From contig JBBIOU010000011.1 of assembly GCA_037443205.1 (NCBI GenBank), positions 23,195 to 87,194 of the forward strand: a stretch of 64,000 nt of DNA, given 5' to 3'. Within the stretch, counting starts at the first letter, position 1; every line of letters starts with the position of its first letter. A model generated the notes under the pieces. The model did no database searches. It had not been told where the DNA came from and saw only the letters and a program-made list of their open reading frames with translations. Of the stretch, positions 16,701 through 24,721 are shown one piece after another. This DNA comes from JBBIOU01 sp037443205. Its GTDB lineage: Bacteria > Bacteroidota > Bacteroidia > Flavobacteriales_D > UBA2798. Both the position numbers and the translations under genes were made by a program.

Positions 16701-17557
16701 CATTCCCTGCAAGTGGCCCAATCAATGTTACATTAATTGTGCAATCAAGCAACGGGTGCTACGATACCATACAACAAACCGTAGTGGTTAATCCCAATCC
16801 GGTAGTTTCGTTTACACCCACTCGTTTTTGTGTAGGCTTGCCCACAGAATTTATAGATAATTCTTTTATACCCACGGGCAGTATTGTGTCATGGTCTTAC
16901 GATTTTGGTGATGGCTCACCTGTCAGCAATTTACAAAACCCCATCCATATCTATACCAGTTCAGGTACATATAATGTGGTAATGACGGCCACTTCTAATT
17001 TAGGTTGCACTGGTACTTCCACAACTACAGTAACCGCATTACCGGGTCCTAATGCAGCATTTACTGCATCGCCCAATCCGGCATTAATTAATGAGAATAT
17101 TCAATTTACCGATCAGTCAACCGGTAACATTGCTGCCTGGTTGTGGAATTTTGGCAACAATACGGGTAGTAACAGCCCAAACCCGGTTCACAGCTACCCC
17201 GATGGAGGAAGTTATATTGTTTATTTAGTTGTAACTGATAACGATGGTTGTGTAGATACTGCCCGAACAGTAATTGATATTACATTATTACCGGTATTAC
17301 CTACCGCTTTTACTCCAAACGGAGACGGAGAAAATGACAGTTTTATCATCCGCGGAGGACCATTCAAATCAGTGGATTTTAGAATATATAACAACTGGGG
17401 AGAACAAATTTTCTTTAGCGATGATGCAAGCATTGGTTGGGATGGAACCTATAAAGGCAATCCCGCTCAAATGGGGGTTTATACATGGAAATTTATTGTG
17501 GAATTACCCGGAGGCAGAATCATTACACAATCGGGTGACGTAACCTTAATCAGATAA
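13790..17557 (+). CDS. Giant surface protein, paralogue of the 9349 gene, T9SS type B tail
   Basis: A 1255-residue paralogue of the first adhesin. The signal peptide ends at KEAKA; an alternative ATG at 13814 would give a tighter signal peptide starting MKKSKYLLV. The mature protein starts QIDTLFWFAAPWV, like its paralogue. The IgGFc-like head runs to about 475. Repeats begin near 475, 565, 655, 746 and 833 (five against four in the paralogue), PKD-like domains near 922, 1004 and 1087 (WDFGG, YDFGDGSP, WNFGNN), and a CHU_C tail near 1171 (FTPNGDGENDSFIIRGG, IYNNWGEQIFF, WDGTYKGNPAQMGVYTW). It is likely exported by the T9SS and displayed on the cell surface; its ligand is unknown. Confidence 0.9.
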   Translation: MNTFKFLEMKKSKYLLVFVVFFSLSQKEAKAQIDTLFWFAAPWVTPDHWWRDPIAFHFSTFNNPTAVRIQQPVTGYDTTINIPANSLFSKYVDFMINAVESKPANTVLNTGFKITSDFPITVVYDVITRPTQHYNPETFSLKGQNGLGKEFVCSFQTRWNNQTLSGDLNGDSQVTQPYQQINIVATEPNTTVYITPRCNVVGGHPANVTYSVVLPLAGNTYTVQNLVQNTSVPGNNLAGTIVVADKPIAVTVTDDSVNPSGGGGCYDLMGDQTVPVDVVGTDYIVLKGNLNVGSEESFFITATENFTQVTINDGFNPVTNVLLNQGDTYRYLINNAGQPRTYVQADKPVYVLHMTGYGCELGEAILPPLNCAGSQTVTFPRTNAQNFSLNILCPTGAEGAFLLNGNPALVPAAAFNPVPGTGGQWLAAQITFTTAQIPAGSSNILTNSIDNFGMGVINGGTTTGCLYHYMSSFIRRVYTHAGNDTILCSGDPFVPLNGSVTGGATTGIWTTINGSGTFNNPTDLVGQYNPTASDYSQGTVTFVLESTGNCLPVRDTLVVQFIQSPIVTAGVDNVYCKNNVPQIPLNGTLQYAVGSNWSGGAGGSFGNAGSLNTFYTPSPADLANDSVAIVITSAGSFFACPDDSDTVVFYFTEPPVVVAGPNQTICTSVTDINLNGFVGGTSNTGVWSYTGTGSISPSNNSLTGIYSVTPTDTTASQLWFYLTSTNNGNCLAVVDSFQVNILSKPSISMTVPDSVCSNLSSINLSGNVTSGFDYYWSTDGAGTIVSPNNTPNTSYTISPIDVSNGFVNIALSTTPDICPTESDTVTVYFIAPPTVFAGNDINLCSNEAIQLNGNISGPNPQGTWTSTGTGVFNPGNNFISTIYIPSALDISNGNVQLTLTSTNNFGCPPTNDALNVTFLPIPNASFNATTVCEGNNTTFTDQSTVSSGSITSWNWDFGGFGSSVAQNPLYTFPASGPINVTLIVQSSNGCYDTIQQTVVVNPNPVVSFTPTRFCVGLPTEFIDNSFIPTGSIVSWSYDFGDGSPVSNLQNPIHIYTSSGTYNVVMTATSNLGCTGTSTTTVTALPGPNAAFTASPNPALINENIQFTDQSTGNIAAWLWNFGNNTGSNSPNPVHSYPDGGSYIVYLVVTDNDGCVDTARTVIDITLLPVLPTAFTPNGDGENDSFIIRGGPFKSVDFRIYNNWGEQIFFSDDASIGWDGTYKGNPAQMGVYTWKFIVELPGGRIITQSGDVTLIR

Positions 17558-17579
17558 TTTATAATAACAGGAAGTAGAT

Positions 17580-18590
17580 ATGAAACTTTTTAATGCTATA
17601 ACAAAAGCATCCTTAGTATCAGGTTTTGTGATTGTTGGAGTTAACAACGCAAAATCGCAGGATTTTCATTTATCAATGTATGACGCTGCACCACTTTTTT
17701 TAAACCCTGCCATGACAGGTGTTTTTGAAGGTGACTGGAGAATTCATTTGCATCATCGTACACAATGGAAAGCAGTAAATTTTAAACCCTACACTTCTTA
17801 TTTAGCCAGTTTTGATATGCCTTATAATAAGTGGGGTTTTGGCATACAGTTGCAAAACTTCAGAGCAGGCTGGGGAAATTATAATGCCTTTCAGGGATTA
17901 CTCTCGGCTGCCTACACACTTTCGGTTGATGCTCAAAAATCACACAACATTTCCTTCGGATTGCAGGCAGGTTTTGTCAATAAGTCATTAGAAGCCGGTT
18001 TACATACCTTCAATAATCAGTACGTTACTACCAATGGCGGAGGTTTTGACAGCGAACTAAACAGTAATGAAAATTTTGCGCGACAATCGGTTTTTGTTCC
18101 CGAAGTTAATTTTGGAACCATGTACTACTATGCCAAACAACAAAGTCGCTTAAATCCTTTTGTTGGTTTTTCAATGTTTAATTTATTACAACCCAAAGAA
18201 ACCTTTTTTGGAGGTGATAACAAATTGCCTTTAAGAACTTATATTAATGTTGGTACCCGAATAAACATTACTGATTTATTTTTCCTGATACCCAAAGCTT
18301 TGATTATGCATCAAAAACCCGGGCAAGAAATTAATTTTGGTTTAGACGGAGGCTATTATCTTAAACACTCAGAAACCTACTTACTGGCAGGTACGCTTTT
18401 CAGAAATAAAGATGCATTTATGCTTTACCTGGGTGCCCGCAAAGCAAGCTACATAGCTAAAATAGGTTATGATATTAACTTTTCAACTCTTAGACCTGCC
18501 TCAAGCGGACGAGGCGCTTTTGAAATTTCGTTTACCTACATGAAACAAAAAGCAAAACCCAGAGAAGGAAAAATTTGCCCCAGACTATAA
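17580..18590 (+). CDS. PorP/SprF family T9SS outer-membrane protein (2)
   Basis: A 336-residue PorP/SprF-like barrel with a signal peptide (cleaved near NAKSQ). The family N-terminus is FHLSMYDAAPLFLNPAMTGVFEGDWRIHLHHRTQWKAV, and typical barrel strands follow (GFGIQLQNFRAGWGNYN). It differs clearly from the PorP/SprF at 12813, so the two adhesin/barrel pairs are old duplicates or were assembled separately. It lies 22 bp after the second adhesin and 36 bp before the PorE-like gene. Confidence 0.9.
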   Translation: MKLFNAITKASLVSGFVIVGVNNAKSQDFHLSMYDAAPLFLNPAMTGVFEGDWRIHLHHRTQWKAVNFKPYTSYLASFDMPYNKWGFGIQLQNFRAGWGNYNAFQGLLSAAYTLSVDAQKSHNISFGLQAGFVNKSLEAGLHTFNNQYVTTNGGGFDSELNSNENFARQSVFVPEVNFGTMYYYAKQQSRLNPFVGFSMFNLLQPKETFFGGDNKLPLRTYINVGTRINITDLFFLIPKALIMHQKPGQEINFGLDGGYYLKHSETYLLAGTLFRNKDAFMLYLGARKASYIAKIGYDINFSTLRPASSGRGAFEISFTYMKQKAKPREGKICPRL

Positions 18591-18626
18591 TTTAAAATTT
18601 AACTTAAAGGATTTAACAATAAAACG

Positions 18627-20741
18627 ATGAAAAAATTATTTCAACTTTTTTTGATTTTTTTAATACCACTTTCTGTTTTTTCGCAAGCCAAAACAGCATG
18701 GCTATATTTGGCAGATGAATATTATAAAAAAGCTGATTATGCCTCGGCATTGGTAAATTATCTTAAAGTGTTAGACGATTCCGTTGGTTTGTCAACCTCG
18801 GTTTTACCCTACGAGTCGGCAATGTCTAACCAAAAGCTAAACGAGAAAAAAACAATTCAAAAAAATAATAGAAAAGTTGCACTAAGAGATTATGTTAATC
18901 ATCAAATAGCGATGTGCTATTTATATACAGCCGATTATAACCATGCCGTTAACCACTTTAAATTAACTTCCGAAAACAATTCCTACCCCGAGGATATATA
19001 TTATTATGGTGTATCATTAATGCATGTAAAAAGGCATGAGGAAGCAATAGCTGCCTTTGAGAAATACATTGCACTGCCCGATAATGACAAAGAACTGGTA
19101 GCAAAAGCGCAAACAGCCATGTTGGGTTGTTATTATGCCATGGATGAGAACAACCTGCGCAAAGCCGTAAGGGTTGAACTAGCCGATACCAACACTTTTA
19201 ACAAAGGAACTACCTCGTTTGGCACAATGTTTTGGGGCAGCGAAGAAAAATTAATTTTTGCCAGCGCACGCAAAGGTGGTGTAATATTCGACCCCGCAAA
19301 GCAAGAATCAGAATATTTACTGGATTTATATTGGACAGAAATGAGTGAAGACAGTGTATGGAGCAGAGCATGGAATTTTGGTAGGCCCGTTAATACTTCT
19401 TTGCACGAAGCAACTGCTTGTTTCAATAATAAAAATACCATGTTCTTTACACGCTGGAGCGACCAGAAAAGAAACGAGCAAAATATATACATTGCCCGTA
19501 TGCTAAACATGAAGTTTTTTGAAGCATATAAGCTCGATACCAATGTAAATTGTGATGGCTGTAAAAGCATCAATCCTTTTGTTTCGTTAGATGGCAGAAC
19601 ACTTTATTTTTCGAGCAACCGAAAAGGAGGATACGGAGGCATGGATTTATGGAAAATTGATCTTGACTCGAACGGAAATACCGTAGGTAAAGCCGTAAAC
19701 CTCGGGCCACAAATCAATACCCCTAATGATGAGGTGGCGCCTTTTTTCCATGAAACAACCGGCACACTTTTTTTTAGTTCTAATGGCCATAATTCCATTG
19801 GTGGCTTTGATATTTTTAAAAACACATACAACCGCAACGACAGTACATTTGGTCTTACCATCAATATGGGAATGCCTATCAATTCGGGTAAAGATGATAA
19901 CTACATTATTTGGGACAAATATTTGCGTCATGGATATTTATCCAGCGACAGAGAAGATTGCCCCAGCGGACATTGCTATAAAATATACGAAGTATTTAAT
20001 GAACCGATTAAAATATTCCTTTCGGGAACCGTATATGATGCAACCAGCGATGACGAAGATCCTGTGCCGGGCGCATTGCTCTCGTTTAAAGATGTGAAGT
20101 TTGTGATGGACCCTTTCCAGATAGAAGCAGATGAAAATGGTTATTACGAAACAGAACTTTCTCAAAATATTGAACTGTTTATCAAAGCCCGTAAAACAGG
20201 ATACTTTGCTGATGCAGCCTCAATAAATACCAGCAGCATCACCCAAACCACCTATTTACAACAAGATTTTTTTCTTAAAAAAATACCTAAAGACGAAATT
20301 GAAATTCCCGGTATAGAGTATGATTTTGACTCGGATAAGCTACGCCCCGTTTCATTTGAAGTGCTTGACAAAATTTATGAATTATTGATGTTAAACGATA
20401 ATTTGATTGTAGAAATAAACTCGCATACCGATTGCAGAGGCAGTGATAAATACAATATGGATTTGTCTCAACGAAGAGCCCAATCATGCGTAAATTACCT
20501 GGTTTCTAAGGGTGTTCCCAAAGAACGCCTCAAAGCAAAAGGTTTTGGAGAATCGCAACCGGCATATTGGCTTGATGATAATAAAAATCCACGTTTAGAC
20601 GAAAGCGGCAATAGAATACAACTAACCGAAAAAGTAATCAACTCTTTTTCGAGCAAAGACGAACAGGAAAAATTACACCAAAAGAACAGACGTACAGCTT
20701 TTAAAGTTACAGGCGAAGGATTTAATTTGCAGAGTAATTAG
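18627..20741 (+). CDS. PorE-like OmpA/TPR/beta-propeller envelope protein
   Basis: The 704 residues show the PorE architecture: signal peptide (ending VFSQ), TPR-like helices (about 25-190; AWLYLADEYYKKADYASALVNYLKVL), a PD40-type propeller (about 210-420; LYFSSNRKGGYGGMDLWKID, LFFSSNGHNSIGGFDIFKN), a carboxypeptidase-regulatory-like domain (about 455-555; LSGTVYDATSDDEDPVPGALLSF) and an OmpA C-terminal domain (about 570-700). The last has the peptidoglycan-binding pattern HTDCRGSDKYNMDLSQRRAQSC. PorE links the T9SS to peptidoglycan. Characterised PorE is a lipoprotein, but no lipobox Cys is seen here. Related OmpA proteins often follow porP/sprF genes, so this may be cargo-specific rather than core. 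Confidence 0.85.
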   Translation: MKKLFQLFLIFLIPLSVFSQAKTAWLYLADEYYKKADYASALVNYLKVLDDSVGLSTSVLPYESAMSNQKLNEKKTIQKNNRKVALRDYVNHQIAMCYLYTADYNHAVNHFKLTSENNSYPEDIYYYGVSLMHVKRHEEAIAAFEKYIALPDNDKELVAKAQTAMLGCYYAMDENNLRKAVRVELADTNTFNKGTTSFGTMFWGSEEKLIFASARKGGVIFDPAKQESEYLLDLYWTEMSEDSVWSRAWNFGRPVNTSLHEATACFNNKNTMFFTRWSDQKRNEQNIYIARMLNMKFFEAYKLDTNVNCDGCKSINPFVSLDGRTLYFSSNRKGGYGGMDLWKIDLDSNGNTVGKAVNLGPQINTPNDEVAPFFHETTGTLFFSSNGHNSIGGFDIFKNTYNRNDSTFGLTINMGMPINSGKDDNYIIWDKYLRHGYLSSDREDCPSGHCYKIYEVFNEPIKIFLSGTVYDATSDDEDPVPGALLSFKDVKFVMDPFQIEADENGYYETELSQNIELFIKARKTGYFADAASINTSSITQTTYLQQDFFLKKIPKDEIEIPGIEYDFDSDKLRPVSFEVLDKIYELLMLNDNLIVEINSHTDCRGSDKYNMDLSQRRAQSCVNYLVSKGVPKERLKAKGFGESQPAYWLDDNKNPRLDESGNRIQLTEKVINSFSSKDEQEKLHQKNRRTAFKVTGEGFNLQSN

Positions 20742-20776
20742 TTAAACCTTTGTCAACGCTTTTTCCTTAGCGATTA

Positions 20777-21823
20777 TTGATGAGTTTGCAGTTTATAACC
20801 GATAAAGAAATTCTTGCGCACGTTTCTAAAAGACCTGGCGAAACTAAAATTGGCGAGTGTATCAGTTTCAGTAAAAATCACGAAGAATTTAATAAATTAT
20901 TAAACGATAATACTTTCAAATATGTACTGCTGGGTATACCCGAAGATATTGGCGTATTAGCTAATTATGGCAGACCGGGAGCCTCGGAAGCCTGGCAATT
21001 TTTTTTAAGTAAATTTCTCAACATACAATCCAATAAATTTTTTGACGGCCATCAACTTTTTATAGCCGGTGAAATATTTACAAATGATTTGATGCAGTTA
21101 AAAAACAATTTTTTGAATGACAAAAGCCGTCTTTCTAAAATTGTCGAGGAATTAGATAATAGAGTAGAAGCTGTAATATTTAAAATCTGCGAAGCAAACA
21201 AAATACCCGTGATAATCGGAGGCGGACATAACAATGCTTACCCGATTATAAAAGCTGTTAGCAAAAGCTTAAAACAAAAAATATCAGTAGCAAATATTGA
21301 TCCCCATGCCGACTTGCGTAATACCCAAGCTAGACATAGTGGAAATGCATTTTCTTTTGCCTATCAGGAAGGATACATTAATAAATACATCGTGTTTGGT
21401 TTACACGAAGGCTACAACAATACCCATATTTTAGAACAGTTTGATAACAAAACCCGCAAATACATAACGTATGAAAATTGCTTGCAGAGTGTAGTGCATA
21501 TACGTTATCAGGCAAACGAAATAAACGCTTTTCTGCAAGATGAAAATATTTGTTTTGAATTTGATTGCGATTCGATTGCGGGTTTTCCTGCCAGTGCCGA
21601 AACTTTAAGCGGTTTTACACCCAACGAAGCCAGAAGTATTATTATGACTATGGCTGCCAATACTAAAATACGCTCATTTCATCTGTCTGAATTTGCTCCG
21701 AATATTAATCCACAAATTGCAGAAAGCGCAGCTAAATTATTGGCTAACATGGTTGCCGACTTTATTAAAATAAACAGTAATTACCATAATCAAATACAAA
21801 AAGAATTATTCGATTTAAATTAA
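20777..21823 (+). CDS. Formimidoylglutamase-like ureohydrolase (arginase family)
   Basis: A 348-residue arginase-fold enzyme. Metal-binding motifs are present: IGGGHN near residue 155, NIDPHADLR near 178 and FEFDCDSI near 261, together giving the usual His/Asp ligands for two Mn ions. GGGHNN and DPHAD are typical of Bacteroidota members annotated as formimidoylglutamase or arginase. The reaction would hydrolyse a guanidino- or formimino-type C-N bond, for example in histidine breakdown. No other hut genes are nearby, so the substrate is not settled. It starts 35 bp after the PorE-like gene. Confidence 0.8.
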   Translation: MMSLQFITDKEILAHVSKRPGETKIGECISFSKNHEEFNKLLNDNTFKYVLLGIPEDIGVLANYGRPGASEAWQFFLSKFLNIQSNKFFDGHQLFIAGEIFTNDLMQLKNNFLNDKSRLSKIVEELDNRVEAVIFKICEANKIPVIIGGGHNNAYPIIKAVSKSLKQKISVANIDPHADLRNTQARHSGNAFSFAYQEGYINKYIVFGLHEGYNNTHILEQFDNKTRKYITYENCLQSVVHIRYQANEINAFLQDENICFEFDCDSIAGFPASAETLSGFTPNEARSIIMTMAANTKIRSFHLSEFAPNINPQIAESAAKLLANMVADFIKINSNYHNQIQKELFDLN

Positions 21824-22313
21824 CCGGTGGATTTGTAAATACAACCTATGTTTTCTTACAATAAATTTTTATGATAATTTATAAGTCATTTTACTCCGTA
21901 TTACACATTAGAAAATACATAATGCGGGTTAAAGGACAAGTAAGTATTTTTAGGTGATGTGAAAATCTGGAAAACAAGCAAAATAATCCCAAATTTAGCA
22001 TTAGAAATTTGAAATAAATCCAAATTTTCCGCCAGAGGCGGACTGAGTGTGTTGAGTGTCGTGTGGGATTTGGGTTATCCGCCATTAGGCAAACATTACG
22101 CATGCTAATGCGTAATGTGGGATAATTGTAAACTTGTATGTAAAAAATATTAGCGAAAAGTATACTTATTTAGCAAAAAATGGGGAGCTTACATAAAAAC
22201 AGAAGGATTTGGAAATTTGACTGAGCAAAACGGAAAGTTCATTTTTTTTAAAAACAAAAAGAATATCAGTTTTTCAAAAGGTATTATATTTACGCCAATT
22301 GATTGTATTGAGC
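21824..22313. other. 490-bp intergenic region containing dispersed repeat copy A
   Basis: No supported gene is present. A minus-strand open frame (21891-22103) runs through the repeat and is judged spurious. The right half (22122-22313) is AT-rich, with a degenerate TAnnTTTG-like box (TATATTTA) shortly before the ATG of the Pr6Pr gene. Confidence 0.6.
21988..22121 (+). repeat. Dispersed ~135-bp repeat, copy A
   Basis: It begins CCCAAATTTAGCATTAGAAA, contains the hairpin TCCGCC-AGA-GGCGGA and the segment CTGAGTGTGTTGAGTGT. It ends with a perfect 22-bp palindrome (22095-22116; arms ATTACGCAT and ATGCGTAAT, loop GCTA). Copies B (60961-61060, inverted, lacking the palindrome) and C (63745-63878) share most bases. 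Confidence 0.9.
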
Positions 22314-22988
22314 ATGACAAACAGTTTAAAGTTATTAACTAAAAGCAACCTGTTGAAAAAATATTTAGCCATTTTGATAGCCGTTTTAGCCTTATTCGCG
22401 GTAATTGTTCAATATCAATTGATGATTAACAACAGAGTAGCCGGCATTACAGAAACCACCATAAGGTTTTTTAGCTTCTTTACTATTTTAACCAATTCGT
22501 TAACTGCCGTTTATTTTGTTCGTCTTTCATACAAAATCTTATGTAGTAAGCAAATAATAAATGTAAATTTTACAATGCTAACCGCAATCACAGTTTACAT
22601 TACTATTGTAGGGTTAGTGTATCAAATTCTATTACGGCACATCTGGAGTCCTGTCGGTCTTCAAAAAATAGTGGATGAACTATTACATACAATAAATCCT
22701 ACTTTAGTGATTTGCTTTTGGTTTTTCAGTAGAACAGGAATGCTGCTCGATTATAGAAAAATTCCGATGTGGCTATTATATCCATCCATTTATCTTTTTT
22801 ACATACTGACTCGTGGTTATTTCTCCAACTTTTACCCCTACCCATTTATAGATGTGTCAAAAATTGGTTTTACACAGGTTATGATAAATAGCCTTGGAAT
22901 GATGCTTTTGTTTATAATCGTTTCAATTATTTTTATTTGGTTAAACAATAATATCAGTAGTTCGACAAACAAGAACATCAGCCGCTAA
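22314..22988 (+). CDS. Pr6Pr family membrane protein
   Basis: A 224-residue protein with six predicted membrane helices and motifs of the Pr6Pr (FAR-17a/AIG1-like) family: FFSFFTILTNSLTAVYF near residue 50, LLRHIWSPVGLQKIVDELLHTINP near 112, and a late YFSNFYPYPFIDVSKIGF segment. The start used is ATG 22314; the frame also opens at a TTG at 22299. Related eukaryotic proteins hydrolyse fatty-acid esters of hydroxy fatty acids; the bacterial role is unknown. It lies between a dispersed repeat and murQ with no operon partner, so it may be a late insertion (inference). Confidence 0.8.
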   Translation: MTNSLKLLTKSNLLKKYLAILIAVLALFAVIVQYQLMINNRVAGITETTIRFFSFFTILTNSLTAVYFVRLSYKILCSKQIINVNFTMLTAITVYITIVGLVYQILLRHIWSPVGLQKIVDELLHTINPTLVICFWFFSRTGMLLDYRKIPMWLLYPSIYLFYILTRGYFSNFYPYPFIDVSKIGFTQVMINSLGMMLLFIIVSIIFIWLNNNISSSTNKNISR

Positions 22989-23184
22989 AGGGGGGTAACC
23001 GTTCCACCAAAGACAGACAAGTGCACAACTAACTTTAAAAATTAAAACATCAAAAAAACGACCCCATTAGAAGCGTTTTTAACCCGCACAAGTATTTATA
23101 TGTGTAGTATTCGACTGATGGCGAACAACCTAAATGCTCCCGCATATTGACACTGTATCATGTTTGGCGGATGGAAAATTTGAG

Positions 23185-23997
23185 TCAATTTTTTTTACTG
23201 TTTATAGCCTTTCTTACACTACCGAATTTTTTAAGTAATTCATTGGCTTCATCATAACCAATATTTAGTTCTTGCATGACCATTTTAGTACCCCGATCTA
23301 TAAGTTTTTCATTGCTTAGCTGCATATCAACCATACGATTACCTTTAACTCTTCCTAACTTTATCATTACCGAAGTGCTAATCATATTTAACACTAATTT
23401 TTGTGCAGTACCTGCCTTCATGCGTGTGCTGCCGGTAACAAATTCGGGCCCGGTAATTACTTCAACAGGAAAATCGCTGATTTTTGCCACAGGGCTACCT
23501 GCATTGCAGGTAATACACCCGGTAAGGATATTGTTTTCTCTGCATTTTTTTAATCCACCTACAACATAAGGTGTAGTGCCCGATGCAGCAATTCCTATAA
23601 CGATATCATCCCGGCCTATGGCATGCTCTTCTAAATCTTTCCATGCTTGTGTTTCGCTGTCTTCAGCAAATTCTACAGCTTTTCTGATAGCACCATCTCC
23701 TCCGGCTATCAAGCCAATAACCAAACCATGCGGTACTCCATATGTAGGCGGGCACTCAGATGCGTCAACAATACCTAAGCGTCCGCTTGTACCCGCTCCT
23801 ATGTAAAACAATCTTCCTCCGTTTTTTAATTTGATATAAACCGCTTCGGTTAGTTTTTCTATCTGGGGAATGGATTTTTTTACGGACATGGCTACAGTAT
23901 TATCTTCTTTGTTTATGTTAACCAATAATTCATGTATAGACATTTTATCTAAGTCGTGGTAATTTGACTCTTTTTCGGTAGTTCGCTCAAACGACAT
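23185..23997 (-). CDS. murQ: N-acetylmuramic acid 6-phosphate etherase
   Basis: MurQ cleaves the D-lactyl ether of MurNAc-6-phosphate to give GlcNAc-6-phosphate in peptidoglycan recycling. The 270-residue SIS-domain protein has the N-terminal ERTTEKES motif, the sugar-phosphate loop IGAGTSGRLGIVDASECPPTYG, the second SIS loop GIAASGTTPYVVGGL and the signature EVITGPEFVTGSTRMKAGTAQKLVLNM. It is slightly shorter than the E. coli enzyme (about 298) but complete in motifs. No MurNAc kinase or transporter is nearby. It is divergent from the pseudouridine synthase gene. Confidence 0.95.
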   Translation of the reverse strand: MSFERTTEKESNYHDLDKMSIHELLVNINKEDNTVAMSVKKSIPQIEKLTEAVYIKLKNGGRLFYIGAGTSGRLGIVDASECPPTYGVPHGLVIGLIAGGDGAIRKAVEFAEDSETQAWKDLEEHAIGRDDIVIGIAASGTTPYVVGGLKKCRENNILTGCITCNAGSPVAKISDFPVEVITGPEFVTGSTRMKAGTAQKLVLNMISTSVMIKLGRVKGNRMVDMQLSNEKLIDRGTKMVMQELNIGYDEANELLKKFGSVRKAINSKKN

Positions 23998-24051
23998 ATA
24001 TTTATGTATTATTTATAGCTAATTTATATATTATTGTGTTTGATTTTATGT

Positions 24052-24711
24052 ATGGAGTTAAAAATACTTTTTGAAGATAAGTATTTGCTTGCGGTAGATA
24101 AACCATCGGGTATCAACAGTGATGGTGTATATGGAGTGCAGCAACTGGTAAGAAATTACCTGAATACCGTGCCTTATGGTAATAAGTTAATTGCAGGTAT
24201 GCCCCATCGGTTAGATAAACCCGTTAGCGGTGTGTTGTTATTTGCTAAGAAAAGGCAAACATTAAAAGAACTTAATAAGCAATTTGCTGATAGAACCGTT
24301 CAAAAAACTTACAGGGCCATAGTAGAAGGTATTTTGCAGCTAAAGCAAAATAAACTTAATCATTTTTTACGAATAGATAAAGAAAATAAAAAAGCGATTA
24401 TCAAAAATCATTATACTAATAATTATTACCCTGTAGAACTCAGCTACCGGGTATTGACGGAATGCGACAATACAAGTTTAATTGAAGTAGAATTGCATAC
24501 CGGTAAATTTCATCAAATCAGAGCGCAGTTGTCGTACATTGGTCATCCTGTTATTGGGGATATTAAGTATGGAGCTAAAATTAATTATATAAACGATAGT
24601 TCTATAGCATTACATGCTTGTAAACTTGCTTTTATGCATCCTGTAAATAATATGGCGATCGAGATCACAAGTCAAAATAAAAATTTTAATCAATTACACA
24701 GCATTGTTTAA
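24052..24711 (+). CDS. RluA-family RNA pseudouridine synthase
   Basis: A 219-residue catalytic domain without an N-terminal S4 domain. Motifs are ILFEDKYLLAVDKPSG (residues 4-19), the catalytic MPHRLDKPVSGVLLFAKK (Asp in HRLD is the nucleophile), QKTYRAIVEG and the late LHTGKFHQIRAQLSYIGHPVIGD. The ATG at 24052 is used; the frame opens at a TTG at 24034, but the shorter protein begins at the usual domain start. The target RNA position (rRNA or tRNA) cannot be told from sequence alone. It converges with the FAD oxidoreductase gene 10 bp away. Confidence 0.9.
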   Translation: MELKILFEDKYLLAVDKPSGINSDGVYGVQQLVRNYLNTVPYGNKLIAGMPHRLDKPVSGVLLFAKKRQTLKELNKQFADRTVQKTYRAIVEGILQLKQNKLNHFLRIDKENKKAIIKNHYTNNYYPVELSYRVLTECDNTSLIEVELHTGKFHQIRAQLSYIGHPVIGDIKYGAKINYINDSSIALHACKLAFMHPVNNMAIEITSQNKNFNQLHSIV

Positions 24712-24721
24712 ATCATAAAAG

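Noticed and set aside
21891..22103. Minus-strand 70-residue open frame
   Set aside because: It runs through dispersed repeat copy A, and equivalent frames arise from the other copies; no promoter or domain supports a gene.
23041..23090. AAAAACG...CGTTTTT hairpin downstream of the Pr6Pr gene
   Set aside because: The 7-bp stem has a 13-base loop and low GC; not convincing as a terminator or regulatory element.
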